Positions 34,941 through 44,379 of a stretch of DNA of 64,000 nucleotides are shown here, piece after piece. Under the pieces are notes generated by a model that saw only the letters and a program-made list of their open reading frames with translations, was not told the DNA's origin and did no database searches. Position numbers and translations under genes: made by a program. Each line of letters starts with the position of its first letter. Positions within the stretch are counted from its first letter, which is position 1. Source of the stretch: JANELJ01 sp024511395 (GTDB lineage: Bacteria; Pseudomonadota; Gammaproteobacteria; GRL18); contig OY820613.1 of NCBI GenBank assembly GCA_963681975.1, forward strand, positions 558,001 through 622,000. The letters run 5' to 3'.

Positions 34941-36659
34941 ATGTCACAACTGACCGAATCTCCTGCCTGGCAGGCTCTGGAAAAACACACTCCACAATTA
35001 AAAAAATTACATATGCGTGATTTATTTGCCACCAATGCCGAGCGCTTTGAAGATTTCAGTCTGCAGGCCGGACCGATATTTCTGGACTATTCAAAAAATC
35101 TGATGACGGAAGAAACTATGGCTCTGTTGTTTGCTCTGGCTCGCCAGGAAAGGGTGGAGGAGCATCGTGAGGCCATGTTTACCGGAGAGCCGGTAAATTT
35201 TACCGAGCATCGTTCAGTATTGCATACCGCCTTGCGTGATCTGTCCGATGAACCAGTATTGAGCAGCCATAAAAATGTTAAACCGGATATTAAAGCGGTT
35301 CTGGCTAAAATGAAAGCTTTTGTGGATAAAGTGCGTCACGGTCAATGGCTTGGTTATAGCGGTAAGCCTATTACTGATGTGGTAAATATTGGTATCGGGG
35401 GATCTGATCTGGGGCCGAAAATGGTGGTCAATGCTTTAAAACCCTTTGCCAGCCGTAAAATAAAGCTGCATTTTGTTTCTAATCTGGACGGTAGTCAGAT
35501 GGCAGAAACTCTGAAAGAGTTAAGTCCTGAATCCACTCTGTTTATTATATCTTCTAAAAGTTTTACCACACCAGAAACCATGTTTAATGCCGTTACGGCT
35601 AGAGGCTGGTTTGTATCCAGGGTAAAGAACAGGGAATTGATAAAAAAACATTTTGTCGCCGTATCTACTAATCTGGAAGCGGTTGAACGTTTTGGAATTG
35701 ATCCACACAATATTTTTGAATTCTGGGAATGGGTCGGTGGGCGTTATTCGCTCTGGTCAGCCATTGGTCTGTCTATCTGTATTGCAGTGGGAATGAGGCA
35801 TTTCAGAGAGCTGCTGGAAGGCGGTCATAAAATGGATGTACACTTTAGAACGGCGCCTCTGGAAGAAAATATGCCGGTTATTATGGGGCTGATGGGTATT
35901 CTGCATAATAACTTTCTGGGTGTTTATCCCCAGGCTTTTCTGGCTTATGACCACTATCTCAATCTGTTTCCTGATTATCTTCAACAGCTGGATATGGAAA
36001 GTAACGGCAAGCATATTAATCGTGACGGTGAAAGTGTGGATTACAACACCGGACCCATTGTCTGGGGCGATCAGGGTATTAACGGCCAGCACGCCTTTTA
36101 CCAGCTGCTGCATCAGGGTACCCAGCCCATTCCCTGTGATTTTATTATTGCCCTGGATTCGTATAATCCGGCCTGCGGCCATCATCCGGTACTGATGTCC
36201 AATTTTTTTGCCCAGACCAGAGCTTTAATGATGGGTAAAACGGAAGCAGAAGTGCGTATGGAAATGGAACAGGAAGGCTTACCTGAGGAAGAAATTAAGG
36301 CTCTGTTGCCTCATCGGGTATTTGAAGGCAACCGCTCTACTAATTCTATTATGTTCAAGGAGCTCAATCCTTTTACCCTGGGTGCCTTAATTGCATTATA
36401 TGAACATAAGGTCTTTGTGCAGGGTGTAATCTGGCGTATTAACTCCTTTGACCAGTGGGGCGTGCAGTTAGGCAAGCAGCTGGCCAAAGAGATTCAGTAT
36501 GACCTGCTGGATGAACAGCCTGTCGCCAAGTACGATTCATCAACCAATGGTCTGGTTAATTATTATAAACGCTATAGAAATATTGAAGGAAACAAGCTAT
36601 TGAGCTGTAATAATGACTGGGGAGTACTGCAGGAAATTATGGAAAAGGAATTTAAATAG
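34941..36659 (+). CDS. pgi: Glucose-6-phosphate isomerase
   Basis: 572-aa PGI, slightly longer than the ~549-aa E. coli enzyme. Diagnostic segments are VNIGIGGSDLGPKMVV, HFVSNLDGSQMAETL, FIISSKSFTTPETM, WVGGRYSLWSAIGLSI, SNGKHINRDG with the catalytic His-type region, NTGPIVWGDQGINGQHAFYQLLHQG and FDQWGVQLGKQLAKEI. It interconverts glucose-6-P and fructose-6-P. AAAGGACAAG precedes ATG 34941. ISa copy 6 begins at the third base of its stop codon; a previous IS982 insertion also hit the same TAAATA site, so the stop has been rebuilt twice without loss of sequence. Confidence 0.97.
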   Translation: MSQLTESPAWQALEKHTPQLKKLHMRDLFATNAERFEDFSLQAGPIFLDYSKNLMTEETMALLFALARQERVEEHREAMFTGEPVNFTEHRSVLHTALRDLSDEPVLSSHKNVKPDIKAVLAKMKAFVDKVRHGQWLGYSGKPITDVVNIGIGGSDLGPKMVVNALKPFASRKIKLHFVSNLDGSQMAETLKELSPESTLFIISSKSFTTPETMFNAVTARGWFVSRVKNRELIKKHFVAVSTNLEAVERFGIDPHNIFEFWEWVGGRYSLWSAIGLSICIAVGMRHFRELLEGGHKMDVHFRTAPLEENMPVIMGLMGILHNNFLGVYPQAFLAYDHYLNLFPDYLQQLDMESNGKHINRDGESVDYNTGPIVWGDQGINGQHAFYQLLHQGTQPIPCDFIIALDSYNPACGHHPVLMSNFFAQTRALMMGKTEAEVRMEMEQEGLPEEEIKALLPHRVFEGNRSTNSIMFKELNPFTLGALIALYEHKVFVQGVIWRINSFDQWGVQLGKQLAKEIQYDLLDEQPVAKYDSSTNGLVNYYKRYRNIEGNKLLSCNNDWGVLQEIMEKEFK

Positions 36660-38156
36660 TCTGCCCTGAATAAAACATAGTGCATTGATTTATAAAGAAA
36701 TATTTCTTGATTATGGGTGTTAAATTTGCAGGTTTTTGGTAAAATAAGCCTTATTACCTTGCAAATTTCCAGACCAGAATGAAGCCAAAGAAACAGCCAA
36801 AAATACCTCAGGAAGACCTGTTCAGGATGCGCCTTGAAAACATGCTGGACATAAACCATGAGTTGATTAAGTTATCAAAACACATAGATTGGGAAAGTCC
36901 TGATAAAGAATGGGGCGCTCTGTTTGTATCCACTAAAGGTGCTCCTGCCATACGCACTCGATTGATTGCAGGATTGCATTACCTGAAACACCTGCATGAT
37001 TTATCGGATGAACAGGTAGTAAAAGGCTGGACAGAAAATCCGTACTGGCAGTATTTCTGTGGTGAAGAATACTTTCAGCATAAAATGCCTATACACCCTG
37101 TGACCATGACCAAATGGCGTAACCGGCCGGGTAAATCAGGCAGTGAAAAATTACTGATTGAAACCATTAAAGCCGGACTAAAGAGTAAAACCATAAAGCC
37201 CGGCAGTTTAAAGAAAGTCACGGTAGATACTACCGTACAGGAAAAGAACATCGCTTTTCCAACCGATTCAAAGCTCCTGAACAAAGCCAGAGAAAACCTG
37301 GTTAAACTGTCCAAAGAGCACGGTATTAAACTGCGTCAGAACTATAATCGGGTTGGGCCGCAATATGTACTAATGGCCAGTCGTTATGCACATGCAAAAC
37401 AGTTTAAACGCATGAAGAAAATGAACAATAAACTGAAATCCCGTTTAGGTCGTGTTAAACGGGATATTGAACGACAACTGCCCAACTATTCTGTTGATAT
37501 TCAGTCATTGTTTGAAGTGGCACTGGAACAGGCTCAGAAACTGATTGAGCAGGAGCAGCACAGTAAGAACAAGCTTTACAGTTTACATGCACCGGAAGTC
37601 GAGTGTATCAGTAAAGGCAAAGCTCATAAGCCTTATGAATTTGGAGTTAAAACCAGTATCGCGGTAACTAACAAGGAAGGCTTTGTTATTGGTGCTCAAA
37701 GTTGTCCGGGCAATCCTTATGATGGACATACCTTGCTGCCACAACTGGAACAGATAAAACAGTTTACAGCCGTACAACCGGAACACTGCTTTGTTGACCG
37801 GGGTTATCGTGGACATGAAGTAAAAGACACTAAAGTTTTTATCTCAGGTCAGAAGCGAGGCGTTACCCGAAGTATTAAAAAGGCATTAAAACGGCGCAGT
37901 GCGATTGAGCCTGAAATTGGTCATATGAAAAACGATGGCCGTTTAGACCGCTGCTACCTCAAAGGTGCAGTCGGTGATGCCATTAATGTGGTTATGGTAG
38001 CCGCTGGACATAACTTAAGAAAGATCCTCAATAAGCTCCGGCTTTTGTGGCTCAAAATTATTTCCGGTTTGATGGGGTCTTTTATCAAACCGGGGCAATC
38101 AGCTGCTTTAAACCTAGCTTGATGTCAGGCTTAAAACGGTATTATTCAGGTTGAAC
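36659..38156 (+). mobile_element. ISa copy 6 (1498 bp), at the pgi stop codon
   Basis: Flanked by TAAATA on both sides (36653-36658 and 38157-38162). The right-hand duplicate is also the left duplicate of the IS982 copy at 38163, so ISa landed in the pre-existing IS982 target duplication. Confidence 0.93.
36779..38122 (+). CDS. IS5-like transposase (ISa copy 6)
   Basis: Intact 447-aa transposase, near identical to copy 1 (both QPEHCFVDRG and VKTSIA), but beginning MKPKKQ and with VALEQ. Confidence 0.9.
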   Translation: MKPKKQPKIPQEDLFRMRLENMLDINHELIKLSKHIDWESPDKEWGALFVSTKGAPAIRTRLIAGLHYLKHLHDLSDEQVVKGWTENPYWQYFCGEEYFQHKMPIHPVTMTKWRNRPGKSGSEKLLIETIKAGLKSKTIKPGSLKKVTVDTTVQEKNIAFPTDSKLLNKARENLVKLSKEHGIKLRQNYNRVGPQYVLMASRYAHAKQFKRMKKMNNKLKSRLGRVKRDIERQLPNYSVDIQSLFEVALEQAQKLIEQEQHSKNKLYSLHAPEVECISKGKAHKPYEFGVKTSIAVTNKEGFVIGAQSCPGNPYDGHTLLPQLEQIKQFTAVQPEHCFVDRGYRGHEVKDTKVFISGQKRGVTRSIKKALKRRSAIEPEIGHMKNDGRLDRCYLKGAVGDAINVVMVAAGHNLRKILNKLRLLWLKIISGLMGSFIKPGQSAALNLA

Positions 38157-38162
38157 TAAATA

Positions 38163-39181
38163 ACCTGAGATCTGGATAAGAACCCAGTCATTTACCTAAA
38201 TACAGAGAGTTTTCATATCACTCTCATCTATTCTGATTGTCGGCTTGTCTTTTTTATGACAATAGGCAATCAGAGAACCAATAAGGTTCAATATAAAACC
38301 ACTTACGCTTCTATGACGTGAATGTTCAATCTGTGTAATATTTTTTAGCTGATCATTAACCGTTTCAATTATAAAACGTTTTTTCAGCATAATCTTATCC
38401 CACAATGCAACGGCACGTGTTTTCATGTTTCGTCTGACATTGGTAATAAGCTCAACATCCTGTTCAAACAGTTCATCACTTAAAAGACTGGAGACATAGC
38501 CTTTGTCACCATAAAGCTTTCCATATAAGTCTTTGGCCATTTCAGGAACCGGTTTTCTGTCATCTACATTACCGGCCGTCAATTTAGTGGCCAGTATTTC
38601 ACCTTTATGATTAATGATCAGGTGAAGTTTAAACCCATAGAACCACCCCATGGTCGATTTGCCTTGCTGAGCAACACCATCAAAGACCTTATGCCTGGGT
38701 ATGCGAATGTTGTGGCATACTTTAATGCTGCTCGTATCAACAAAGGCAATTCCGGTTGGCTTTCCTTTGCAATGAGTAAAGTAAGCGCATAATGGCACCA
38801 GTACCGATGACATCACTCACAGGAAACGGCTATAGCTCAATAAATTTGGAAACTCTTTCCTAAGATGTTGATGCACATGGCATAAATAATAACTCTTAAA
38901 ATCTTTGTAATGTGACTGATGAAAGTTAATCAGGATAGTCATCAGTTCACCGGGGCTCATTACACCTTGTCGTCTTCTCTTTTTATCACCGGATTCCAGC
39001 AGTGTTTTTTCCCATTCAGGATAAAAGACCTGGTTGAAATCAGCGATATTACAATACAATTCATCTATAGTAGTCACTTGCCTGTTCCTTGTTCAAATTC
39101 ATTTGATTTGGTCATTAAATGATCTGATCGAGAAACAGGCATTTAGTTCAATATTTTTTAGTTCTTATCCAGAATTCAGGT
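38163..39181 (-). mobile_element. IS982-family element (1019 bp)
   Basis: Ends ACCTGAGATCTGG and CAGAATTCAGGT are inverted repeats. It is flanked by TAAATA (38157-38162 and 39182-39187). This is the most complete of the three IS982 copies here. Confidence 0.9.
38196..39077 (-). pseudogene. IS982 transposase with in-frame TGA
   Basis: N-terminal part TTIDELYCNIADFNQVFYPEW to LLSYSRFL, then TGA at complement 38817-38819, then the same frame continues through FVDTSSIKVCHN, STMGWFYGFKLHLIIN, LTAGNVDDRKPVPEM, YGDKGYVSS and KRFIIETVNDQLKN, the IS982-type DDE domain. CGA-to-TGA is the simplest explanation. Confidence 0.9.
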
Positions 39182-39254
39182 TAAATAGGCTCTGAAATCC
39201 TTTGGTACCTTCTCCCATTGGGAGAAGGTCAAATCAGTTAATAAAACCGTCAGT

Positions 39255-40208
39255 TCAGTTATCGTTATCTTCCTCAATCTGTTTGGCGCCGGAAACTGCC
39301 AGAAAGGCTTTTTCATAGGCTGAAGGTGTGGAAAGCAGTTTACCGAAACCGTGTTTTCCAAACATTTTCAGGTCATTAAAATAGACGGCAATGCGGAAAC
39401 GGGCGTGCATGGCCAAGATTTTATCACCGTCCACCATGATTTCATAAGGCAGGTAGGCGGTTCTTTTCAACGGCAGATAATCAATAATATCCATGGTTTT
39501 GCGAACATTGAGTTCTTCATCATTGGCATCTTCAGCATTCATGGAAACGCCGAATACCACCTGCTCCTTACCGGGGATCTTGATATGGTATATTCTGGAA
39601 ATGCCATTGCTTTTATCTCTAAAGCCTTCAATCAAGGCTGTAATAGCCTCAACATGACTTTTATATTCAGGCAGTTCGTAAAAGGAATCAAAATCCTCCA
39701 GACCAAAACTGTATTTATAGCGTTTTAGCTTACGAGCCGTTAAGCCTTCACCACCAAAAAACTGTTCAAAGCCGAAACCCTGGGTCATCTGATCCAGAAT
39801 GGGCTGTAAATCTACCTCTTTCATACGATAAGCATATTGCATAAAAACGGGGTTGGTGTAGGCAATCTGTATCTGTTTGCCTACCTGTGTCAGGCTGACA
39901 CGCTGAGGTGCAGCAAAACCTCCGTATTCAGCCTTGGCTGCCAGAGATTTCAGTTCATCACTGGTAATAATAAAAATATAGGCGCCGTCATAAGGTGAAT
40001 ATTCTGCTACCGGGGTAAAAAGTGACTCTGTAATCTGCTTTTTAACCTTTTCTTTAACCTTGTCCATAGGCATACCCGCTTCTATTTTGGCTAGAACAAA
40101 AGGTTTAAAGGTCTTTTTCTCTGCTGCATGCAGTACAAAACTGTAAAACAGTATAAAAAAACCTAATAGAATGGTGAGTGTTGGAAATGTTTTACGATTA
40201 AAAAACAT
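39255..40208 (-). CDS. Exported protein of unknown function, 317 aa
   Basis: Starts with a signal peptide (FPTLTILLGFFILFYSFVLHAAE) and then has a soluble, mixed charge domain. Segments include KIEAGMPMDKVKEKVKKQ, EYSPYDGAYIFIITSDELKSLAAKAEYGG and YKYSFGLEDFDSFYELPEYKSHVEAI; the C-terminus (AKQIEEDNDN) is acidic. No Cys or heme motif. I do not recognise the family; a periplasmic binding or oligomeric role is possible. It stands alone between IS982 and IS3 and is undamaged. Confidence 0.72.
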   Translation of the reverse strand: MFFNRKTFPTLTILLGFFILFYSFVLHAAEKKTFKPFVLAKIEAGMPMDKVKEKVKKQITESLFTPVAEYSPYDGAYIFIITSDELKSLAAKAEYGGFAAPQRVSLTQVGKQIQIAYTNPVFMQYAYRMKEVDLQPILDQMTQGFGFEQFFGGEGLTARKLKRYKYSFGLEDFDSFYELPEYKSHVEAITALIEGFRDKSNGISRIYHIKIPGKEQVVFGVSMNAEDANDEELNVRKTMDIIDYLPLKRTAYLPYEIMVDGDKILAMHARFRIAVYFNDLKMFGKHGFGKLLSTPSAYEKAFLAVSGAKQIEEDNDN

Positions 40209-40362
40209 ATGAGGTTACTCCAGCCTGATTTTATTGTTATTGTTATTGTAATTAAGACAGCTTTAATACAGTTTCAGAGTAAGTGTGCTGCCGGTGTTTT
40301 TTGTGTTCAGTATTTATACTTTTTTCTTACCTTTTACCTTAAGGTTACCTTTTATGTACTGG

Positions 40363-41172
40363 TCAAGTCCAACCGGATACTTTTTTTAGAGAATTTTCAT
40401 AGTTAATTGGTGACTGCTCACCATTTGCTGAATGTAGCCTTTCCAGGTTGTAATACCTCATGTAAGCTGCAACATCTTTCTTCATATGCTCACGAGTTGG
40501 CTGAGCAATTTTGAATATCCAATCATGCTTAAGACTACCAAAAAAACGTTCAACCACAGCATTATCCCAACAAGCGCCTACATCCCCCATGCTGGCCCGT
40601 ATTCCATAATGACTCAGTAACTTTCTATATCGCTTACTGGTGTACTGTGAACCTCGATCACTATGAAAAACAAGCCCAAAAGGCGGCTGTCTTATGTTAT
40701 AGGCCATTACCATTGCTTTGCATATCAAGTCTGTCGTCATGTGTTTGCTGATAGACCAGCCAGCAATACGACGTGAGTATAAGTCCATTACAATAGCTAA
40801 ATACATCCAACCTTCACCGGTTTTTAAATACGTAATGTCTCCGGCCCAAACCTGAGTAGGAGCAACAGGATTAAAATTCTGATTGAGTAAATTCTCCGCT
40901 ACATTATCATTATGGTTTCTTTTAGTGGTTACTTTGTATGCAATGCCTTGAGTAACTTTTAAATTCAATGTTTTCATCAGATTACGTACTTTATAACGAC
41001 CAATTTCAATGCCTTCTTCACGTAATTTCTTCATCATTTCACGGCTGCCTAAGCTATTACGGCTTTGCTTAAAGTGCGCTTTCATACGACGATGCAGGTG
41101 CAGTGTTTCTGCTGTAATCAACTGACCTGGTCGTTTCATCCAGGCATAGTAAGCTGATGTGCTGACCCGCAT
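40363..41172 (-). CDS. IS3-family transposase OrfB (integrase-like)
   Basis: 269-aa rve-domain protein: an HTH_21 part (MKAHFKQSRNSLGSREMMKKLREEGIEIGRYKVRNLM), then the integrase core with the D-D-E triad: VWAGDITYL, FHSDRGSQYTS and CWDNAVVERFFGSLKHDW. In IS3 elements the active product is OrfAB, made by a -1 frameshift from orfA; an A6G run near the end of orfA (~41268) is a fitting slippery site. The frame from 41172 is therefore only the visible part of OrfB. Confidence 0.9.
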   Translation of the reverse strand: MRVSTSAYYAWMKRPGQLITAETLHLHRRMKAHFKQSRNSLGSREMMKKLREEGIEIGRYKVRNLMKTLNLKVTQGIAYKVTTKRNHNDNVAENLLNQNFNPVAPTQVWAGDITYLKTGEGWMYLAIVMDLYSRRIAGWSISKHMTTDLICKAMVMAYNIRQPPFGLVFHSDRGSQYTSKRYRKLLSHYGIRASMGDVGACWDNAVVERFFGSLKHDWIFKIAQPTREHMKKDVAAYMRYYNLERLHSANGEQSPINYENSLKKVSGWT

Positions 41173-41231
41173 TACCTGGCATAAAACAGTTACCGGATAA
41201 TGTGATGATTCGTCTCTTATGAAATCAAATT

Positions 41232-41522
41232 TTACTTCATTTCTTTCGCAAAGAAGGCACTGGCCTTTTTTAAAATCTCTTTCTCCATACGTAAATTTTT
41301 AACTTCTTTACGTAAGCGCTTCAGCTCTTCACGTTCATCAACTGACAACGACTTGCCTTCAGGTTGAGATCCTGTTTTACTCTTCCAGTGAGACAGTATA
41401 TTGCTGGCTATACCCAGTGATTTAGCCGCTTCTGGCACTGAATAACCCTGTTCAGGAACCAGTGCTACCGCTTCTTCTTTATATTCTTTAGAATATTGTT
41501 TGTATGTTCGTTTCTGTACCAT
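41232..41522 (-). CDS. IS3-family OrfA (HTH protein)
   Basis: 96-aa protein with an HTH of the IS3/IS911 type (YSVPEAAKSLGIASNILSHW) followed by a leucine-zipper-like coiled coil (REELKRLRKEVKNLRMEKEILKKASAFFAK). The KKA codons at the end carry the run of A residues for programmed frameshifting into orfB. Confidence 0.9.
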   Translation of the reverse strand: MVQKRTYKQYSKEYKEEAVALVPEQGYSVPEAAKSLGIASNILSHWKSKTGSQPEGKSLSVDEREELKRLRKEVKNLRMEKEILKKASAFFAKEMK

Positions 41523-41647
41523 TATGACACCTCAATAATTGATTGTTATTATCTCTTATTAAAGTGTCCAGTTCTATTAGACCACAACATTATTTTAAGG
41601 CTTTTAACTTTAAGTCGTAGGTAAAAATGTGCAAAATATCCTATTTA

Positions 41648-43149
41648 GTCCGACCTGAATAAATTATAGTACATTGATTTATAAGGAAATATTGCTTGAT
41701 TATGGGTGTTAAATTTGCAGGTTGTTGGTAAAATAAGCCTTATTACCTTGCAAATTTCCAGACCAAAATGAAGCCAAACAAAGAAACAGCCAAAAATACC
41801 TCAGGAAGACCTGTTCAGGATGCGCCTTGAAAACATGCTGGACATAAACCATGAGTTGATTAAGTTATCAAAACACATAGACCGGGAAAGTCCTGATAAA
41901 GAATGGGGTGCTCTGTTTGTATCCACTAAAGGTGCTCCTGCCATACGCACTCGATTGATTGCAGGATTGCATTACCTGAAACACCTTCATGATTTATCGG
42001 ATGAACAGGTAGTAAAAGGCTGGACAGAAAATCCGTACTGGCAGTATTTCTGTGGTGAAGAATACTTTCAGCATAAAATGCCTATACACCCTGTGACCAT
42101 GACCAAATGGCGTAACCGGCCGGGTAAATCAGGCAGTGAAAAATTACTGATTGAAACCATTAAAGCCGGACTAAAGAGTAAAACCATAAAGCCCGGCAGT
42201 TTAAAGAAAGTCACGGTAGATACTACCGTACAGGAAAAGAACATCGCTTTTCCAACCGATTCAAAGCTCCTGAACAAAGCCAGAGAAAACCTGGTTAAAC
42301 TGTCCAAAGAGCACGGTATTAAACTGCGCCAGAACTATAATCGGGTTGGGCCGCAATATGTACTAATGGCCAGTCATTATGCACATGCAAAACAGTTTAA
42401 ACGCATGAAGAAAATGAACAATAAACTGAAATCCCGTTTAGGTCGTGTTAAACGGGATATTGAACGACAACTGCCCAACTATTCTGTTGATATTCAGTCA
42501 TTGTTTGAAGTGGCACTGGAACAGGCTCAGAAACTGATTGAGCAGGAGCAGCACAGTAAGAACAAGCTTTACAGTTTACATGCTCCTGAAGTTGAGTGTA
42601 TCAGTAAAGGCAAAGCTCATAAGCCTTATGAATTTGGTGTTAAAACCAGTATCGCGGTAACTAACAAGGAAGGCTTTGTTATTGGCGCTCAAAGTTGTCC
42701 GGGCAATCCTTATGATGGACATACCTTGCTGCCACAACTGGAACAAATAAAACAGTTTACAGCCGTACAACCGGAACAGTGCTTTGTTGACCGGGGTTAT
42801 CGTGGACATGAAGTAAAAGACACTAAAGTTTTTATCTCAGGTCAGAAGAGAGGCGTTACCCGAAGTATTAAAAAGGCATTAAAACGGCGCAGTGCGATTG
42901 AGCCTGAAATCGGTCATATGAAAAACGATGGCCGTTTAGACCGCTGCTACCTCAAAGGTGCAGTCGGTGATGCCATTAATGTGGTTATGGTAGCCGCTGG
43001 ACATAACTTAAGAAAGCTCCTCAATAAGCTCAGGCTTTTGTGGCTCAAAATTATTTCCGGTTTGATGGGGTCTTTTATCAAACCGGGGAAATCAGCTGCT
43101 TTAAACCTGGCTTGATGTCAGGCTTAAAACGGTATTATTCAGGTTGAAC
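41648..43149 (+). mobile_element. ISa copy 7 (1502 bp), inserted in IS4 debris
   Basis: Flanked by TATTTA on both sides (41642-41647 and 43150-43155). The right duplicate is within the IS4 transposase sequence. The extra 4 bp are a CAAA-type insertion at codon 4 of the transposase. Confidence 0.92.
41768..43115 (+). pseudogene. IS5-like transposase, 4-bp insertion after start (ISa copy 7)
   Basis: ATG-AAG-CCA is followed by an additional 4 bases, shifting the frame so the native start runs into TGA within ~20 codons. The remainder is open from an inner ATG at 41820 (431 residues) with complete DDE motifs. Confidence 0.85.
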
Positions 43150-43565
43150 TATTTAAAGAGTGCAAGTCTCATAATAACTTGCAGGGGTTCTAAACCAGTA
43201 ATCCCGCATTGATGGAAGCTTTGGTTTGGAGCAGTTTAATCGCGACGATTCTGAAACGATTTATATGTAGTAGCATAGAACAATTTTGCCAAATGGCGAT
43301 GTCAATGTTGACGGTCTCCAAAACAACCGTTTACTGGTGGTATTCATTATTGGAATCCATTGTTAACCATAAACGAAAACAATTAACGGATGTGCTTGAA
43401 AGAACATATTTTTTCCTGAAAGAAAAGGCTGGCAGAGCTCATCCTAAACGAGATAAGTCTACTGGACTTTATCAGTTTGGTGTAGAACCTAATTATGGAG
43501 TTACATCCTGATGGGTAATCTATTGAAACGAAATGATAAAATCCTTAAAGACATACCTATGATGC
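43150..43565 (+). pseudogene. IS4-family transposase, 3' remnant with end
   Basis: Matches the last ~115 codons and right end (ending ACATACCTATG) of the IS4 element at 22905-24327. Its own nonsense change (TTC-TAA in place of TTT-CAA near 43190) shows separate decay. The 5' portion is absent. Confidence 0.9.
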
Positions 43566-43567
43566 TT

Positions 43568-43884
43568 ATATAGAAAAGGAAATATACGGCAAGGGGCTTG
43601 ATAAGCGTTTAAGTGATAAGCTGATTGAGCAGGTGGCCAGGGATAAACCGGAACTCAGTCCGTCCATGGTACAAAAAAAAGCACTGGGTAACTGGGGCTG
43701 GCTGTTACCTCATGCTCTGACTCAATTATTAATTGACAGAATTATGGAACTCATTGACCGGGTAAAAACCGAGGCAAACCGAACTAAAAAGAAAGGCCGG
43801 AAAATTCGTATAAAAAAATGGACTAGGGACCGTTTATCATTCAGATGTGAAACTGGTGAATCATTACACAAGAGTATGGTATGA
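43568..43884 (+). pseudogene. C-terminal fragment of an unrecognised protein
   Basis: Open frame directly behind the IS4 end, without a native start; reads AYIEKEIYGKGLDKRLSDKLIEQVARDKPEL, NWGWLLPHALTQLLIDRIMELIDRVK and a basic tail. The ATG at 43633 is internal. The gene was probably truncated by the IS4 insertion. It overlaps the start of the next frame by 4 bp (ATGA). Family unknown. Confidence 0.5.
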
Positions 43885-44244
43885 CCAGAAAAAATATAAA
43901 AAAGCAGACCTATATTATTTACCTGGTGTCGGTCTTTATCCTTTTTTTCAGCCTGGTAGTGGTTTTCCCGCTCGGATTCTCTGATTGTGGTTCTGGGTAT
44001 TTATCTCACTTCGTCACAGATCATTGAAAACATCCGGCGTCTGCGCCAGCGCTATCGAAGTGCAGCAAAAGCCGGTAATTTTCAACGTGACTGGGCTAAT
44101 GGTAAGCACGAACAGATTTTATCTCACTCAAGAAGTCATGAAGAAGAAACCTGGGTTATGGGTAAATGCGGTTTTAATCTGCTAATTGCAGGGACCTTAA
44201 TCTGGGGGGGTGGTGATCTACTGCATTATTTTGTCAGGTTTTAG
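43881..44244 (+). pseudogene. Small membrane protein, frameshifted
   Basis: Starts ATG 43881 overlapping the previous stop, with a hydrophobic helix (YIIYLVSVFILFFSLVVVF). Near 43965 the frame shifts and continues as SLIVVLGIYLTSSQIIENIRRLRQRYRSA, ending NLLIAGTLIWGGGDLLHYFV, another helix. The pair of half-frames makes one plausible protein of ~120 aa with three helices. No family recognised. The region 44245-44379 to galU holds only intergenic sequence. Confidence 0.5.
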
Positions 44245-44379
44245 GAGAATTTGTCGGATTACTCTTATCGGGTGTGTTTTTTATTGCCTGTTCAATGCTT
44301 TTAACGCTATTTTTTGTGCTGTTCTGCTATAATTTGTCGAAATTTTAATTCTCTTACCATTATCAAAAAGAAGATTTGT

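Larger units (their letters stand above)
40360..41570 (-). mobile_element. IS3-family element (~1.2 kb)
   Basis: Two partly overlapping-type reading frames (orfA then orfB) between weak ends TGGTCAAGTCC and TGGACACTTTA. No target duplication is obvious. It differs from the IS3 remnant at 20262. Confidence 0.85.

Noticed and set aside
40209..40359. Short plus-strand frame between the exported protein and IS3
   Set aside because: No ribosome-binding site, runs into the IS3 end; hydrophobic composition follows from the AT-rich sequence.
41575..41647. Short antisense match (ACCTACGACTTAAA) to IS4 transposase left of ISa copy 7
   Set aside because: Fourteen bases only, inverted relative to the remnant on the right; chance cannot be excluded.
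36659..43149. Composite transposon formed by ISa copies 6 and 7
   Set aside because: Each copy has its own target duplication and the DNA between is an ordinary mixture of IS982, an unknown gene and IS3, without outer duplication.
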